DNA of 64,000 nt from Metaphire vulgaris (GCA_018105865.1 CM030869.1:9827073-9891072); one strand, 5' to 3'; shown: positions 1 to 12,805, counted from the stretch's first letter. The notes: a model not told the origin generated them from the sequence alone. Translations and numbers: made by a program.

Positions 1-141
1 CTATTTTATGACTTTCCTGAAATTAAAGCTTCTATAGCCAGCCCTGTTTAAATTCAAGACATGATATTTTGATGGGCAGTACTGTAGCATTGTATTTTAC
101 AGTATATGACTTGTGAACGAACAGAGTAGATGTGATTTATG

Positions 142-190
<49 letters not shown>

Positions 191-193
191 GTG

Positions 194-229
<36 letters not shown>

Positions 230-819
230 GCTACTGTTGTGACCTGGTTAAGCATATATATTTGTGCACACTGGCACACAGTAACATAAATGACCTTTTT
301 TGATATCCATTGTTTGAAGTTATCTACAGTACTGCTCAAAAATTGTGAACACACGTGGATTTCAAAGCAAAACGAAGTTTAAGGCTAGTTAAAACATTGC
401 ACTTTTTGGTGAAAAAATTCTTGAAGAGCAGAAAAGAGTTGTGTCAAACTTCAGCACTTTCAGCTTCTTTAGTTCTTTCTCGTACTATCTACCCCGACCC
501 TATTCCTCTGGATTTGCACAAACCCCACAACTTTTTCCAGCCCTGTTCTATTTCTATTTCTTTCCAAATCATAATAATTGCATAAATAATAGAAAAATGA
601 AAAAGTAAGTCTAGATTTTGCATGCCATTTTATACTATCCTGAGTATTAGATGATTCAACGAAGCAATTAACACCTTTACTGCCTGTGTTGCTTTTGATC
701 ATTATGCTGGTATGTCATACGGCATAAGGCATTTAAATGGTTAATCCAGCAGAGAAAGTTTGTGTACCTTTTTCATTATGCCATTAAGATTATCTGTGTT
801 ATTTGTTCGTGTTGTACAG
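1..819. other. WAPL intron, 5' side open
   Basis: No coding exon was recognised here. The stretch should be the intron preceding the first visible WAPL exon at 820, because that exon begins with a splice acceptor in the middle of the protein. It contains an AT dinucleotide run at about 146-222 and a T-rich stretch before the acceptor. The missing WAPL N-terminal exons must lie upstream of the window. Confidence 0.6.
146..222. repeat. (AT)n microsatellite
   Basis: Two runs of alternating AT interrupted by a short unique block near 188-195, inside the WAPL intron. Low-complexity reading frames here are not genes. Confidence 0.95.
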
Positions 820-3800
820 TTGTTCATGGTTGTACGCAACGTGAAGCGCGCGCACGAGTGTCAGGAGTACGGTGAAACTCAGGAATTTACTGATGACATT
901 GATTACATAATGGATGGTTTACACGATGGCCAGCCATTGTCTACTAGATGTCTTAGGTAAACTAGTTAGTTACCTATAAAGTCTGAATCTTTATGTTGAC
1001 TTTTTATTCACAGTTTTGTTTTGCTCAGTTTCAAAGAGTTTTGGACTTCGAGCTTCTCTTTTGCTTATATGCATGAGTGCAATGTATTCTTGTACCCTGA
1101 TATTTAAATAATCTATGAAAATATCTGTTCCACTCCAGTGGAATACCATCCCACCTGAAATAAGGAGGATTAAAGCTTGACCCATTTTCAAAAGCATACT
1201 AAAAAGCCATCTGTTTATGGAGTCATACCCTCTGTAAAGCGCCCTTGTTTTGGTTATGCTATGCTTACGGCACTATATAAATAGTCCAGTATACAATACA
1301 AAAACAAATATTGCATTTATGTTAACATGTATCATATTCTATAGATGACAAATGTATTCATTGTTTGTTTGTTTGTATTTATCTGTGTATGTATATAATG
1401 AAGGATTGTTTGAATTGGGTTAGGCCAGTGCATTGTAACCTTGTTCACCCCTTAATTGTCTATGAGAAAGGCAACTGGGGGCCACCCTACTTGTTTCATT
1501 ACTGAGCAGCATGTTGTTTACAATGTAACGTAACTATTACTAAATTGCCAAATTAAATGATGCTATGCGGATCCAGCCTGTGGGCATAGGGTTAGCAACA
1601 CATACATGTATATGATGCGCATCCATGTATAACATTTGGCATGCATGTCTTCAGCCATTGGGCCTTGATGCTTTGTATATAAAAATCAATAAAGATGTCC
1701 TACTATATATATCTGATATACAGTTACTTTTTATAATTTTTCTTAGTTCACCAAGTTCTTTTGTTTATATTTCAGTGGTATAAACCTAGTCAACAAGTGC
1801 GCGAGTCATGCCTTCCGAATGCACCTTCGTGCGCATGGCATACTTGCCAAAATGCTTTCAGCCTTACACGATGCAGAAAAGTACCCTGTAAGTACCGGTT
1901 GTTTCTCAATTAAAACTCCAGTGCCTTCTACTGATACAGAGTTTATACAAGCAGGATTGCATTATCTTGTGATTGCCACTAGGTCAGTGACTTGTAATGT
2001 TTTTGGAAGTGCAGTTAGAAAGTGATGCATTTCTAATGCAGTAACATCACTAATGCTATGTTCATTGTACAATGGTATTGTTGAAATTAGGCATTTTGGT
2101 TCCCAGATGTTATCATCTTTTGAATAATAAAAGTTGAATGTGTTATTTGAAGCAACGATTATGTTATTGAAAGCCATGATCTTTTGACTTTATGTTCTTT
2201 TACAAAGCTAATTGAATTTGTTATATTTGGTTTTTGGAGAGAAAAATTATACGTCTTTTGAATAATCTTGCACACAAGTGTAAAGACAATTGAAATCAAG
2301 CTACAGTTCAGGTTCGAGTGATCTTAATGATGGCACTACAGACTGTTATACAATACAATACAATACTATACAGACTGTTATACAATACGAAAGAGTGTAC
2401 TGTAGTTGATGATGCGGTACTGGAATATTCGATTTCAGACGTTGGCGCTATGTGCAGCAACGGTGATGTACATGATGTCGAAAGATCGACTGACGCTCGA
2501 GCTGGACGAACTGAGCCTCGAGCTGGTCCTCCGGGTGCTCAGCTCGGAAACTCCGGGCGCCGATATGGACGCGCTTCTGTTGAAAGAGTACGAGAATGCG
2601 CAGAGAAAGATACACTCTGTCTTGGAAGGATTTCACCAGAACGGAAAATTGCAGCAGACGAACATGCTGCCAGACGACGTTACCGTACGTCCTGCGATCG
2701 GTTTTATTCTCCTGCGTTTTTACGCATACAGTGATTTTGTGCGCTTGTGCATTGACCTGTGTGTAAGAATGTATTCAATACAATGCTGTGTGCAATAAGG
2801 TTGGTTTAGACATTTCACTCATACTTTGCATAGCCATGCTTGTGCATTGTCATGATCCAAGACAAGAAACAGTGATTGATGGAAGGTAGAAAGAACCATG
2901 TCATTTATCCCTAATAATTTTAAACTGCTTTTTTCTCTTATATTACATATTAAATATAACTTATTTTACTATTTAGTGTCAGTGTAAGCAGTGTAATACT
3001 ATATCCTAGATTGGATCAGGTTGTATTCTGGTATTTAGGGGCGAGAAGTTAGCAGAGTGGTAACAGCATTGGGGTGAAGCTCTGACAGTTGCAGGTTCAA
3101 TACTCGCAGGATCCATACGTTTAATTCAGTCTTTGCTCACCAGATGGCAGTGGCAAATGAATAGCAGTAAATGCTACAAGTCATTTTGGTGCACTGCACA
3201 ATACACTGGCTCTGTATGTATAGCCAGATATGGGTTGGGTTAACCCATGGGTTGGGTCAGATTTTTCCATATTAATGGTTTTTTTGGTTAGGGCAGAAAA
3301 GTCATGATTTAAGAAATTTTAATGTTTTGAAGTGGGGTGGATTGAGTTAGGTTACAGATTTGATGGGTTGGTTTGGATTGGGTTCTAAGAAATGGACCCA
3401 TGGACATTTCTGTGTATAGCACTGCATGCCTGGCTGAGGGCCTCTGAAATGAAGATCAGCGCTGCCCTTTGAGCCCTGCATTTGGGTTGGACCTGGGGAA
3501 GGACTTTGACATTTTTTGGTATTCATTGCCATCCTATTGATACCTTCATGAATTTCGTAAAGCTATATCAGTTCAACCAAACAGATACGGTCTGACACTG
3601 CCCCTATTGTCTCCTAAGGGTGATTCCAATCATGTGTTGATGTATGTGATTGTACCAGGCTGGTCATTTGGCCATGGAGGCGCTACTGAGATTGACTTCG
3701 AGGCGGGACGGTGACTGGTTCAAGACCGAACTGCGGACTCTTGGTGGATTGGATCGAATCGTCGATACAGGTAAGTTATAAATCACTTAGCCTGATTTAA

Positions 3801-6800
3801 AACTCTGTTTTCTGAAGCCATTGAATATGCATGCGGCTCATTTACATGCGTACTTGACATACCAGTTACAAGTCGAGCCCATGATTCTAATATATCTATG
3901 TCTTGGTCATGTCTTCGGAAAGCACATCCATGTAAGTGTTTGGAAAAGTTCTCTCCTGTCTCTGTCTGTTTATCTAGCTCTGTCTATAGATCTATCTATC
4001 TGTTTGTCTATCCTATAATCTATACTTGTGTGTGTGTGTGTCTTTGTTTGCTCGATAGATAAATAACAGGTATAGTCGTGCTTGTCATATTTCAACTAAT
4101 ATATATATATTACATTTTCTTGGATTTCAAAGTTCTTAATATAACTGCAATATGATACTGAGACATTTTGAAATTGCAGTATTTCTGGACGTGTTTGTTT
4201 TTACTTTTTCCCATTTGTTTGGCTATTGCATTTGTCGTTCTGCTGCGAGCGTAACTCATTTCAAAGTGGTTTTTTGTCTTAACGGAGCCCTTATTTCGAT
4301 TATTGTCAGTATGTAAGGCAGTGGATTCCTTAGACGAAGCAATGCTTGAACTCACAGACTCTGTGGTCGACATTTTAACTAAAGTGGACAGATGCTTCAG
4401 GGTTCTTGAAAATGTGAGACATCCTCTATTTCTGCTTTTATTGTTTTATCGTTGCTACTTGAGATAGATTGAAAATTGAATTTTCTTATGCTTTTGATGA
4501 TTTATTATTATTATTATATCAAATATTTATTGTATATTAAATGTTTATTATAGATGATACGTTAGCCGCTATCTTGTGTGATGCCTTTAGTAGAATTGAT
4601 ATTAAATTTGGCTTTAGCGCTATCTTGCTTTTTGGATTTAACCCTTGGACAGTCAGAACCAAGTATATAATATTATTCAGTTACAGTGCACAAAGTATCT
4701 GTTGGTTTAAGGGGTTAAGTGGTTTTCATTCTTGTATTGTCAAAGTGTTTTGAATTCATGTTGAAACTTGTCTTTGGAGGTCTTTGTGTGATATTTCATT
4801 GCTACTGCTACTTTAACTCAGATGTTTATAGTTTAATTCTCTTTGTCAATTTATTACGGTTCTGTTAACTGCTACTGCTATCTAGCAGTTTAAGTGGAGG
4901 GAGCTAATACAAACTACAAAGGACAGGGAGATGTAGAGGTCCATGGTTGCCATCATAGTAATACAGGGAGCCTAAAGAAGAAGCTATAGTAATGGTTGCA
5001 TAGTATTGATTTAAATATACAGAGTGGTGCAAAAAAACCAGACTATATTAAATGCAAACCTAAATGTGACTAGTCCGGTTTTTTGTGCCACCCTGTATTA
5101 TAAGTTCACCCTGTATTATAAGTTTATCTGTTTTATTAATTGTCGTTGTTCATGTGCAATCATTTTCTTTGTCCAGGTAACATATTTGAAGCCAGAAAAC
5201 CAGAATCACCTGATCGTCTACAATAACTCGTCTCTGATTCAGTCTCTTTCCAGGTGATAAAGTATTGGATTGGAATTTTCATTAGGATGCAAGCATTTAC
5301 TATAATGCCGCACAGGAAAACAAACTCGTATCATGAAGAACTCTGCAAAGCTTTGCATGCAAATTGCAAAATCGCATAACGACCTTTTTGCAGTAAAATG
5401 TTTCAAAATTCAATACTATCTTTAAACTTAGGCACTTTATTTGATAAACAGACGTTAAATGATTGTATATTTATCTTGTAGTTGCTTGAAATTTTGTGAA
5501 ACTTGTCTACCATTCAACGAGCTGATGACAAAGGGTGACAAGGTGAATAAAGAGAGTCCCGGTTACGTTGTCTACAGCTGCCTACTTGCTACGATGCGTG
5601 TTTTGGTGAATTTAACTCATGAAAACGGTAAGGTATTTCTTTTCATCTGAGTTTGACTGTTCTAATAAGCCTTAGCTCTATATATCTGCTACGAGGTTTT
5701 TACTGTAGGTTTTGTGGTATGCTATACTGGTCAGGGCTGCTGGAGTAATGTGGTGATTTTTTGGGAAATATGCAGTATTCAAGGTCATAAATATGCGGGG
5801 TGGAGTGAGGTGCAGAAATGTTTGATTTATGTGCCTAAATTCCCCATTTATGCACTTAGCATATTTGTGGAGAGTGCAAGATACTCGTATGTATTCTACC
5901 AATCAGCCATTCCTCATTGGTCTATTGCTGTATATGGATTTGTGCCCTTTTGGGGACAATGTGTTTGTACAACGTTCAATGATTTAGATGTCGGAAGTGC
6001 AAAGATCGGGCAACAGGCCGACTTGATCAAGACGACGTTAACTTGCGTTCTGCGGTTGCCTCGTTATCTCCCAACTGCCGAGCGTTTCGACATTTTAGTT
6101 CTGGTGAGAGGAATTGTTATGTTACGTGAGATGTTGAGTTTTTTCTGATGGTAATTTTGCTGTATGAACCACACAGAGTGGATAAATTGTCATTCTAAGA
6201 AATAGATGTTAGATGTATTTCTGTATTCTAAGTGTGCAAATTCTAATCATTTGTACAGGGTGGCACAAAAACCCGACTATATTAAATGCAAACCTAAATG
6301 TGACTAGTTTGGTTTTTTTGCGCCACCCTGTATTTGGTAGATTTTGGCGCATATTAACTATTTGCATGGAAAACATTCCTGTTATTACTTATATCAACAA
6401 ATCTTTAGAATTAGTCTTTTATATCCAGAGGCTACTACAACTGCTATGCTTTTATTCAGTCATTTTGTTAAGTGCCTGTGTACTTTAACTCCTTAACTGG
6501 GCAACTATTTGTAACTCAATGTAAAATGGACGAGTGTTACTCGGGGCACCCAGTTAAGGGGTTAATTGGTATTGCAAGGTTCCTTTAGTGCTGAATTTGT
6601 TATGACGAATGTATTGTGATAATTACTTATCCATAAAACTTTGCAGGATGTTTGACTGCAGATGGCGTTTCAGGCCATTATTAGGAGTTTTGTTTATTTT
6701 AAGTACATGGTGGCACAAAAAAACCGGACTAGTTACATTTAGGCTTGCATTTAATATAGTCCGTTTTTACTGCACCACCCTGTATAAACTTTCTTCAGAA

Positions 6801-9629
6801 TTTACGTCTTGACTGTTTTAGGGCCTCGGTCTTCTTGTGAACCTCATTGAACACAGTCGAAACAACCTTCGGCTGCTCCTGAACACCCCGGCTGTTGCAC
6901 CCTTCGATCAGTACCCTTCGATCAGCGGCACCCTGAATTCACTTGAAGCCCTTGGGATGGTGGGTATCAGAAATTGCCCTTGTGATATTTTAAAATTAAG
7001 TTACTTACCCTCGTTTGGATTTTACGGTTTATTTGCATAGAATACTTAATCGTTTGAATGTTTTAATTGATTTGACTGTATTACTATATTTACATGCATA
7101 TTAGTTGGCACCGTACATGATTTACTAACTAACATACCCTTTGACTGATTAGCATGTATGTTATAAATGGATGCGCTCTATACATGATATGTTTCGTTGG
7201 TTAAAATTAGGTATCTATATTTCTATTTGAACTGTCAATTTGACTTCCTGTTTCCTTGTTCAGTGTGTGTATTGATAGCTGTTTTCATTTACAAATTAGT
7301 TAACTTTTGTTATTAAATATTTTCATGTTGACTTATTAGTCAATTTGGTTTCTTGTTGCAGTGTTATTACTACTGCTGTGACTACTACTACTTCTACTAC
7401 TATTACTACTACTTCTATTGCTGCTGCTACTACTACTACTGCTGCTGCTGCTACTACTATTTCTACTACTATTACTACTACTACTGCGACTACTACTACT
7501 ACTACTATTACTACCACTACTACTACTACTACTGCGACTACTACTACTACTACTACTATTACTACTGCTACTACTACTACTACTACTACTGCTGCGACTA
7601 CTACTACTATTACTACTACTTTTACTACTACTACTTTTACTACTACTACTGATACTGCCTGTGTTGCTAAAACGGATTAGCATGTTTGAATAGAAAGTGG
7701 ACTTATTTTTTATTCTTGTAAGATTGAATAGTTTTGCTTGAAGTGTTCCGTTTTTCTTTCAGTTGTTCAGCCTTCGATACGAAGCCGCGAAGATGATCGA
7801 GGAGGAGCACGACGCCGAGCTCGAGGAGAAGGAACGCCAGCGCCAGGAACTGGTCTCCCGGTGCAACGCGGGCGTCCAGGCGCACGGCGACGAGAGCGGA
7901 ATGTGGCAGGAATCGGATTCCGGGATCCAGTGGGTCGCCGTGGCGAAGGATTCGAGGGGAAAAGATTCCGCCAGCGGAATAAGCGACGACGCGAGCAGCA
8001 TCGGTGATTTTCAGCTGCTGAGCGGAACGTCGTCGCAGGGGGAAGCGGAAAGTTTCACCAAAGGTGACATTTAAAACGTTTGGTATACAGGGTGGCGCAG
8101 AAAAACCCGGACTAGTCGCATTTAGGTTTGCACTTAATATAGTCCAGTTTTTTTTTGTGCCACCCTGTAATTGCAATGTGATTAACAAAATCAATCATAG
8201 ATTTGACTTTTCCTAGTTGTTGAATCGCAGAGTTTGTTGGATGTTACTTTCGTGGTAGATTATTTCTGTATGTTTGTACGGTAGAGGTAGTAAGTGTTGC
8301 GTGAATTTTCTAAAACTCAGGATATAGATTTCGAAGTGCAAGATCTTAATACTTCAATGATTCGTTTTATATTTTTAAGAAATATTTTAGAAATTGTGTA
8401 TTGTTTATCAGAAGTTTAATTCAATGAATTTGAACTTGTTTAAACTGTTGCAGTTATAAGAAATTGTTCAATGTTGGTTTTTAATTGTTACTACTGTAAA
8501 ACCCCTTCCAAGATATTTATTTACAAAATAATTAATCTGACATGGAGCTGAAGCAAGCTTTGTGGCTGTGGGATAAGTATATATGGCTGGTTGTTGTATA
8601 TGAGTCTTGTGTTCTGTAATTCTAGCGCTACATAAAGCAGGTCGTCACATGGAGGACAGCATCGTTGCTGCTTACGTTGCACTCGTTGTTGGTTGTGTCA
8701 TTCAGCACAACGTGGTAAGCGCGCGTTTTTATTTGTAAGAAAAATTCTTTTCCAATGTTTGGCTTGCTGTTTCATATCCAAAGTTCTTTGTACCAAAGCA
8801 AGTACAGTAACTACTGTGCTGTACAGATTAGAATCCATTACTGTCGACTTTAATATCACGTAGGTTTGATTGTATATGAATTGTTGTGTAATTTTCCTGC
8901 CCAGTTTTGGAAACATGGTTAAATTACTGTTTACATTTGCTGTTACTGAATAAATATTTACTATTATTGAACTAATTAATATATTTGTCAACTATGTTAT
9001 TTTTTAAGACACATAGATGATTGTAAACATTGGAGCCCTGAACCTGGTCCTGAACCTAGATGATGAGCCCTGAACCTAGATGATGATGATGATGATGCTA
9101 TTTATGTTTTAAAACTGATTTTTTAGTGTTATTACAATTGTAATTGTAGTGTTGTTTACTGTTGAAACTGTGGTTTTATTGCAGCTGTAACTGTGGTGGT
9201 ATTACAATTGTATTGTAGTATTATTACAATGGTAATTGTAGTGTTATTACAATTTAGGATTTGGCTGAGAAAGTTCGCGATGCGCTTCCCGACTGTAGTT
9301 TTGATCCGATGATCCGAATGCTGAGGAAGTTTCTTGGATTCATGAATTTGACTGTATGTGTTTATGTTAGGATTTTTCGATATAATTCCAATTTGTTATT
9401 AAGGCAGGAGTCTTGAACATATTTACGCTAGAAAGTATATAAAGGTGGGGAAATTTTTATTGCGGGTTTAATGTAAATCAAGTTAGAATTTTGTCGGATT
9501 CAGATGAGATATATTTGTTCTGCATAGCATTGTTTGTCAGCCATTATTGCACCTGCTTTGTAGGGCGCTGCTGCGGCTGGCAGCAGCAAATCTATCATGC
9601 GGGTTCTGGAAGTCCTGGAGTCCTGCTGA
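820..9629 (+). CDS. WAPL: WAPL, cohesin release factor (C-terminal 13 exons)
   Basis: WAPL opens the cohesin ring with PDS5 and so removes cohesin from chromatin. Thirteen exons are visible: 820-956, 1776-1887, 2439-2684, 3659-3770, 4310-4413, 5177-5253, 5482-5627, 5988-6103, 6822-6959, 7763-8063, 8626-8714, 9258-9353 and 9564-9629 (TGA). All have AG/GT boundaries and compatible phases, giving 579 residues. The match to animal WAPL is clear along the conserved C-terminal WAPL domain: [18 protein letters not shown] in the first exon, [19 protein letters not shown] at 3690-3750, [35 protein letters not shown] across two exons, [26 protein letters not shown], and the terminal [12 protein letters not shown]. 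The N-terminal regulatory half is outside the window. The 7763-8063 exon is GC-rich and encodes a charged Glu/Lys/Ser linker that varies between species. Introns carry four mariner-like MITEs. Family knowledge gives the function; the exon model is read directly. Confidence 0.95.
1120..1290 (+). mobile_element. LINE 3' fragment (L2/CR1-like RT C-terminus)
   Basis: The + strand reads [11 protein letters not shown], then a stop, then a FKS.LKSHLF-like segment. This matches the typical end of non-LTR reverse transcriptases (WNSLPPEIR...FK..LKTHLF). It is followed by the common tail ending in CACTATATAAAT at about 1271. It has internal stops and is a dead fragment in a WAPL intron. The same tail occurs at 41930-41985. 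Confidence 0.6.
3038..3240 (+). mobile_element. tRNA-derived SINE fragment
   Basis: The head at 3041-3112 resembles a tRNA gene. Box A is TTAGCAGAGTGG and box B is GGTTCAATACT, spaced as in pol III promoters, followed by a non-tRNA body. The anticodon arm and acceptor stem do not form a credible mature tRNA, so I read it as a SINE head. A similar head lies on the minus strand around 20810-21120. Confidence 0.6.
3228..3412 (+). mobile_element. MITE with CCATGGGTTGG ends, copy 1
   Basis: The ends contain GGGTTAACCCATGGGTTGGG and, inverted, GGACCCATGGACAT. The interior is rich in GGGTTGG. A copy in the opposite orientation lies at about 49615-49850 in the second transporter gene and shares both ends and parts of the interior (for example the GGTTCTAAG.AA.TGGACCCATG end). 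This one is in a WAPL intron. Confidence 0.6.
5018..5097. mobile_element. 80-bp mariner-like palindromic MITE, copy 1
   Basis: Inverted ends (TACAGAGTGGTGCAAAAAA and TTTTTTGTGCCACCCTGTA) flank the shared core GACTATATTAAATGCAAACC. TA flanks suggest Tc1/mariner target choice. It is one of four copies, all in WAPL introns. Confidence 0.75.
6254..6332. mobile_element. 80-bp mariner-like palindromic MITE, copy 2
   Basis: Ends TACAGGGTGGCACAAAAA and TTTTTGCGCCACCCTGTA form a near-perfect hairpin. The core orientation is the same as in the copy at 5018. Confidence 0.8.
6485..6565. mobile_element. 80-bp TTAACCCCTTAAC palindromic MITE, copy a
   Basis: Inverted ends TTAACTCCTTAACTGG and CCCAGTTAAGGGGTTAA flank the core GTAACTCAATGTAAAATGGA. 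Three more copies lie at 29698, 43280 and 47135. This is the most diverged copy. Confidence 0.8.
6704..6784. mobile_element. 80-bp mariner-like palindromic MITE, copy 3
   Basis: Same ends as the copies at 5018 and 6254, but the core is reversed (GGACTAGTTACATTTAGG), so this copy sits in the opposite orientation. Confidence 0.75.
7364..7655. repeat. (ACT)n microsatellite, about 290 bp
   Basis: Imperfect ACT/GCT/ATT trinucleotides in the WAPL intron before the 7763 exon. Homopolymer-like reading frames in all frames here are artefacts. Confidence 0.95.
8086..8169. mobile_element. 80-bp mariner-like palindromic MITE, copy 4
   Basis: Ends TACAGGGTGGCGCAGAAAAA and TTTTTTGTGCCACCCTGTA, core in the same orientation as the copy at 6704. 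It starts 22 bp after the WAPL exon ending at 8063, inside the intron. Confidence 0.8.
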
Positions 9630-10614
9630 GCGACCGGCAGATTCCGCCAATCGCGCCAGGTTCCGCTTCTGAAAGCGCGGAACGAGTCAGTTCTGCGATC
9701 ACATATATAGTGTTCATCGAGCGTATTGTCAACTGTCCGCTCTGCGCTCGATAAGAACCGTGTTTTGTGATGTCACTTGGACTGGAAAAATATTTTAATT
9801 GGAAGCTTGACTGTGTTAAAAGACAACCCTATCTTGTTCTTCCTTATGCATAACATAAAAGGAACAGTAATGATGGTTTTATTGGGAAATAGTGATGAGC
9901 AAGGAAGGCTGTCGTGTTTTTAACCTTTTATGCGCATTTTGACTCTGTACAGAACCTGTATTTTACGTCTGAGAAACTGTGTATATGTATATAAAAATAT
10001 ATATACATATTGCTGCATGTACAGACTTTTGATATCTTGACTTTGTACTTGATTCAGCTTCAAAACAATCATTATCATGATTTTTGAACATTTGCAAAGC
10101 TGTTTTTATTGATTTTTATTCATTATTGCGCATGTATGCATCATTTTTTTGGGTTTTGTCTTGCCGTTAAAACGAGAAACAAAATGTGTACAAGGAACTC
10201 TGCTGGTTTTTCGTTATGCGTGAAGTACGAAAAGATTCAGAGTTACAACTGTCGGACGTACAACATTGAGCTGTTGTTGGCATCGATAAATTTTGATGTT
10301 TATAGAAGTAGGTTGGTGGAGTAATGGGACGATTTTCATCGTCGTCTTCCATTCATGTGCACGTTACGGCGATCGAAACTTTTTTGATTTGATTTTTGGT
10401 TTTAAAATACCGACATAAAGTATGTTTATAATTGCTGCCTGAACTCCACAAGTACTTTGTTTTTGTTTGTACGCATCTTGTTATTGCATAGGTTGATTTA
10501 CTTTTGGGTCTTCATATCGTTACTCTATCTGACGCGGGCTGTGTTTGTGTTTGGCTGGTTCATTTTGTCATGTTAATTCCAGCAAGTAATCTACAACATA
10601 CTTTATGTTCAGTG

Positions 10615-10767
10615 CAGGGATATTTGTACACCCCCCCTAACCCTCAATTTGAGGTTGACCCCCTCACAAAATTCCCTAATCTTACAATGTTATGTACCCT
10701 AAATAGCCCTGAACACACACCAATTTTACTGATTCCCCCCCAATTCACAATCCTGGAAATAACCCTG
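10615..10767. mobile_element. hAT-type MITE with 8-bp TSD
   Basis: The element is flanked by a perfect direct repeat GTTCAGTG at 10607-10614 and 10768-10775. The right end AATCCTGGAAATAACCCTG matches the CAGGGTTATTTCTAGGATT family seen near 18315, 21266 and 32252. An 8-bp duplication is the mark of hAT transposition. Confidence 0.85.
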
Positions 10768-10967
10768 GTTCAGTGCGTATTCTTTTTGTGGTTAAAAATA
10801 TTGTTGATTTGTGTACATTATAAAGTGCTGACAGTTTTTAGTTGATATATTAGAAACATACCTGTAATTTTTAATTTCTTAGTTTTTTTCAAAAATGCCT
10901 AATTATGTTTTCGTTAGTAAACATTTTGGACTTTGACTGCTGAAAACTTGCTTGGGTATGTGAAGTT

Positions 10968-11101
10968 GGGGTTCATCCATATAGTACGTACGCAAAAAAA
11001 GTCATTTTCACCCCTTTTCCCTGTTGCACATGGCGTACATGGGACAAATCTCCAAAATCCGATCCTCTCCCTCAGTGCGTACGTACTATATGGATGGACC
11101 C
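10968..11101. mobile_element. MITE with long TIR (CCATATAGTACGTACGC)
   Basis: The inverted repeats of about 25 bp are nearly perfect: TTCATCCATATAGTACGTAC at the left and GTACGTACTATATGGATGGA at the right. A possible 3-bp TTG duplication flanks it, which would fit PIF/Harbinger-type insertion. Confidence 0.8.
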
Positions 11102-11391
11102 TTGAATGAAATCTTGGATGATCTAGCAGTGTCCCAGGTTACTGTACAGTACACTGTATATCCCCAATGCATAGTAGGGACTATACCATACCATTTGTGC
11201 CATGTGACGCTGTGGTTTAAATTGCCTCTTAATGCAAGTAATGACATTTCTGGAAACTCTTGTGCGTAACTTGTTTTTGTTCTTTAATTGTTAAATGAGT
11301 TTTGTTATAATATTTTAACGAATAGGCGATAAATAATAATGGTTATTGATCAAAAGAATCTCGGTTTGTGAATCCATTATTATCTCCTTGA

Positions 11392-11540
11392 CAGGGTGCG
11401 ATTTGTGACCTGGAGCAGTGGGGGGGGGGGGACATGTTGAGCTTGGGGGATGTAGTTGTTGGGGAAATGTAGCAGTGGGGGGATGTAGTTGGGCAGTGGG
11501 AGGGGAAGATTCCCCCTTCCCCCCTACAAATCGCGCCCAG
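11392..11540. mobile_element. hAT-type MITE, CAGGGTGCGATTTGT family, copy 1
   Basis: Ends CAGGGTGCGATTTGT and ACAAATCGCGCCCAG, with a 7-of-8 match between flanks (CTCCTTGA and GTCCTTGA). The G-rich interior is shared in reverse with the copy at 22841-23028 next to a PRDM14 exon. Confidence 0.8.
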
Positions 11541-11714
11541 GTCCTTGATAATATAATTATTAATTTTTAAGAACAAATAGTTGATGTCTTGCCATTGGTA
11601 GTTTCAGATCTATATCCAAAGGCGTTAACTTCTATTAGGCCTCTAAGCTCGAGGCCCCCCCCCCACTTTTTGAGAGGCTACCGTAGAAAAGGGAAAAGGC
11701 ATAGTGATTGCAAC

Positions 11715-11886
11715 CAGTGGCGGCTCTAGGATTTGGCAAGTGGGGGGCCGTTCGGGTGGCAACTTATAATCCTGGGGGCCAACCATTTGTTGTTTAATGT
11801 ATGTATCATTAAGTATAGGGTCCCAACTGGGGGGCAGGCACTCAATAAGGGGGGGCACGCCCCCCCCCCCGGTGGAGCCGCCACTG
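11715..11886. mobile_element. hAT-type MITE, CAGTGGCGGCT family
   Basis: It has a perfect 8-bp duplication, ATTGCAAC, at 11707-11714 and 11887-11894. Ends CAGTGGCGGCTC and GAGCCGCCACTG. Relatives or fragments lie at 26768-26852, 30690-30840, 46476-46664 and 47945-48040. Confidence 0.9.
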
Positions 11887-12207
11887 ATTGCAACTGATAC
11901 CACAGACGCGCTTAATAACAGCCAGAACAATGGGGCTTCAATAACGACGACAACAATAATAATTATAATAATAATAAGTTAATAATAATAATAATAGTTT
12001 TGAAACGGTTATGTGACAAAGGAATGCGATACTTTCAAGTGCATGTTCAAAGTTGGCGTACCTGAGTCGTAATGATGAACATTTTGTCAGTTCCCCAATT
12101 ATTTCTGAACGAAACTCGACTACGCCACTGCAACAAAAATCAAATGCGCTTTTGGAATATTATTGCTGTGACATCTGCAAGGAAAAAATTCATCGGTACC
12201 CCCTTCC

Positions 12208-12214
12208 CTCATTG

Positions 12215-12260
<46 letters not shown>
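12208..12260. repeat. (TC)n microsatellite
   Basis: Uninterrupted CT dinucleotides ahead of the GC-rich patch. Confidence 0.95.
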
Positions 12261-12262
<2 letters not shown>

Positions 12263-12299
12263 GACCGGTAACTTTGTCATTGGCCGACTACGGCAATAG

Positions 12300-12660
12300 G
12301 CACTCGTTTCAATCAAGGCAACAGCCTCTGTGTTCGGGTTTCACGCCGCCATCGCCGCGGAAATCACGCCTTCCCATCGATTCCCTCCCTCCCTCCCAGC
12401 CACCCCACCCCTAACCCTCCCTCCTCTCGACTCAAAGTTTCGCCGCCGCCGACTACGACGACGACGACGTTAATGGACAGGTACCGACCGTCGCACGTTG
12501 GTTGGGGGAGGCGGAGGGAGAGAGGCACGCGGGCGGAGGGGACTTGATAGGTGGTGTCGGCGTGGTTGAGCAAACAGCGAAGCGGCGAGGGTTAAAAAAA
12601 GCAAAGACAATTTGAGCGCGACGCTTGGATGGTGAAGATCAACTCTTGACGACTACGGTA
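12300..12660. promoter_or_regulatory. GC/CpG-rich patch upstream of PRDM14
   Basis: This 360-bp block is clearly richer in G+C and CpG than its AT-rich surroundings (CGCCGCCATCGCCGCGG, a run of CGA triplets, GCGCGACGC). It sits about 2.1 kb before the first recognised PRDM14 exon on the same strand. It could be a promoter or a 5' UTR exon; an ATG followed by AG|GTACCG occurs at 12472. No TATA box or initiator can be assigned. This is inference from composition only. Confidence 0.3.
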
Positions 12661-12805
12661 TGCTTTTTGAAGATTAGACCTACAGTATACAGTGTACACG
12701 TATTCTAATCTGATTAAATTTTTCGTACGACACCGGTTTTTTTCCCACTATATGAAAAATTAATTTTCCCGAGCTGCAGAAAGAGCAATTTGAACTTGTG
12801 ATGGT

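Noticed and set aside
3041..3112. Functional tRNA gene
   Set aside because: Box A and box B are present but the acceptor and anticodon stems do not pair convincingly, and a related head occurs in a SINE at 20810-21112.
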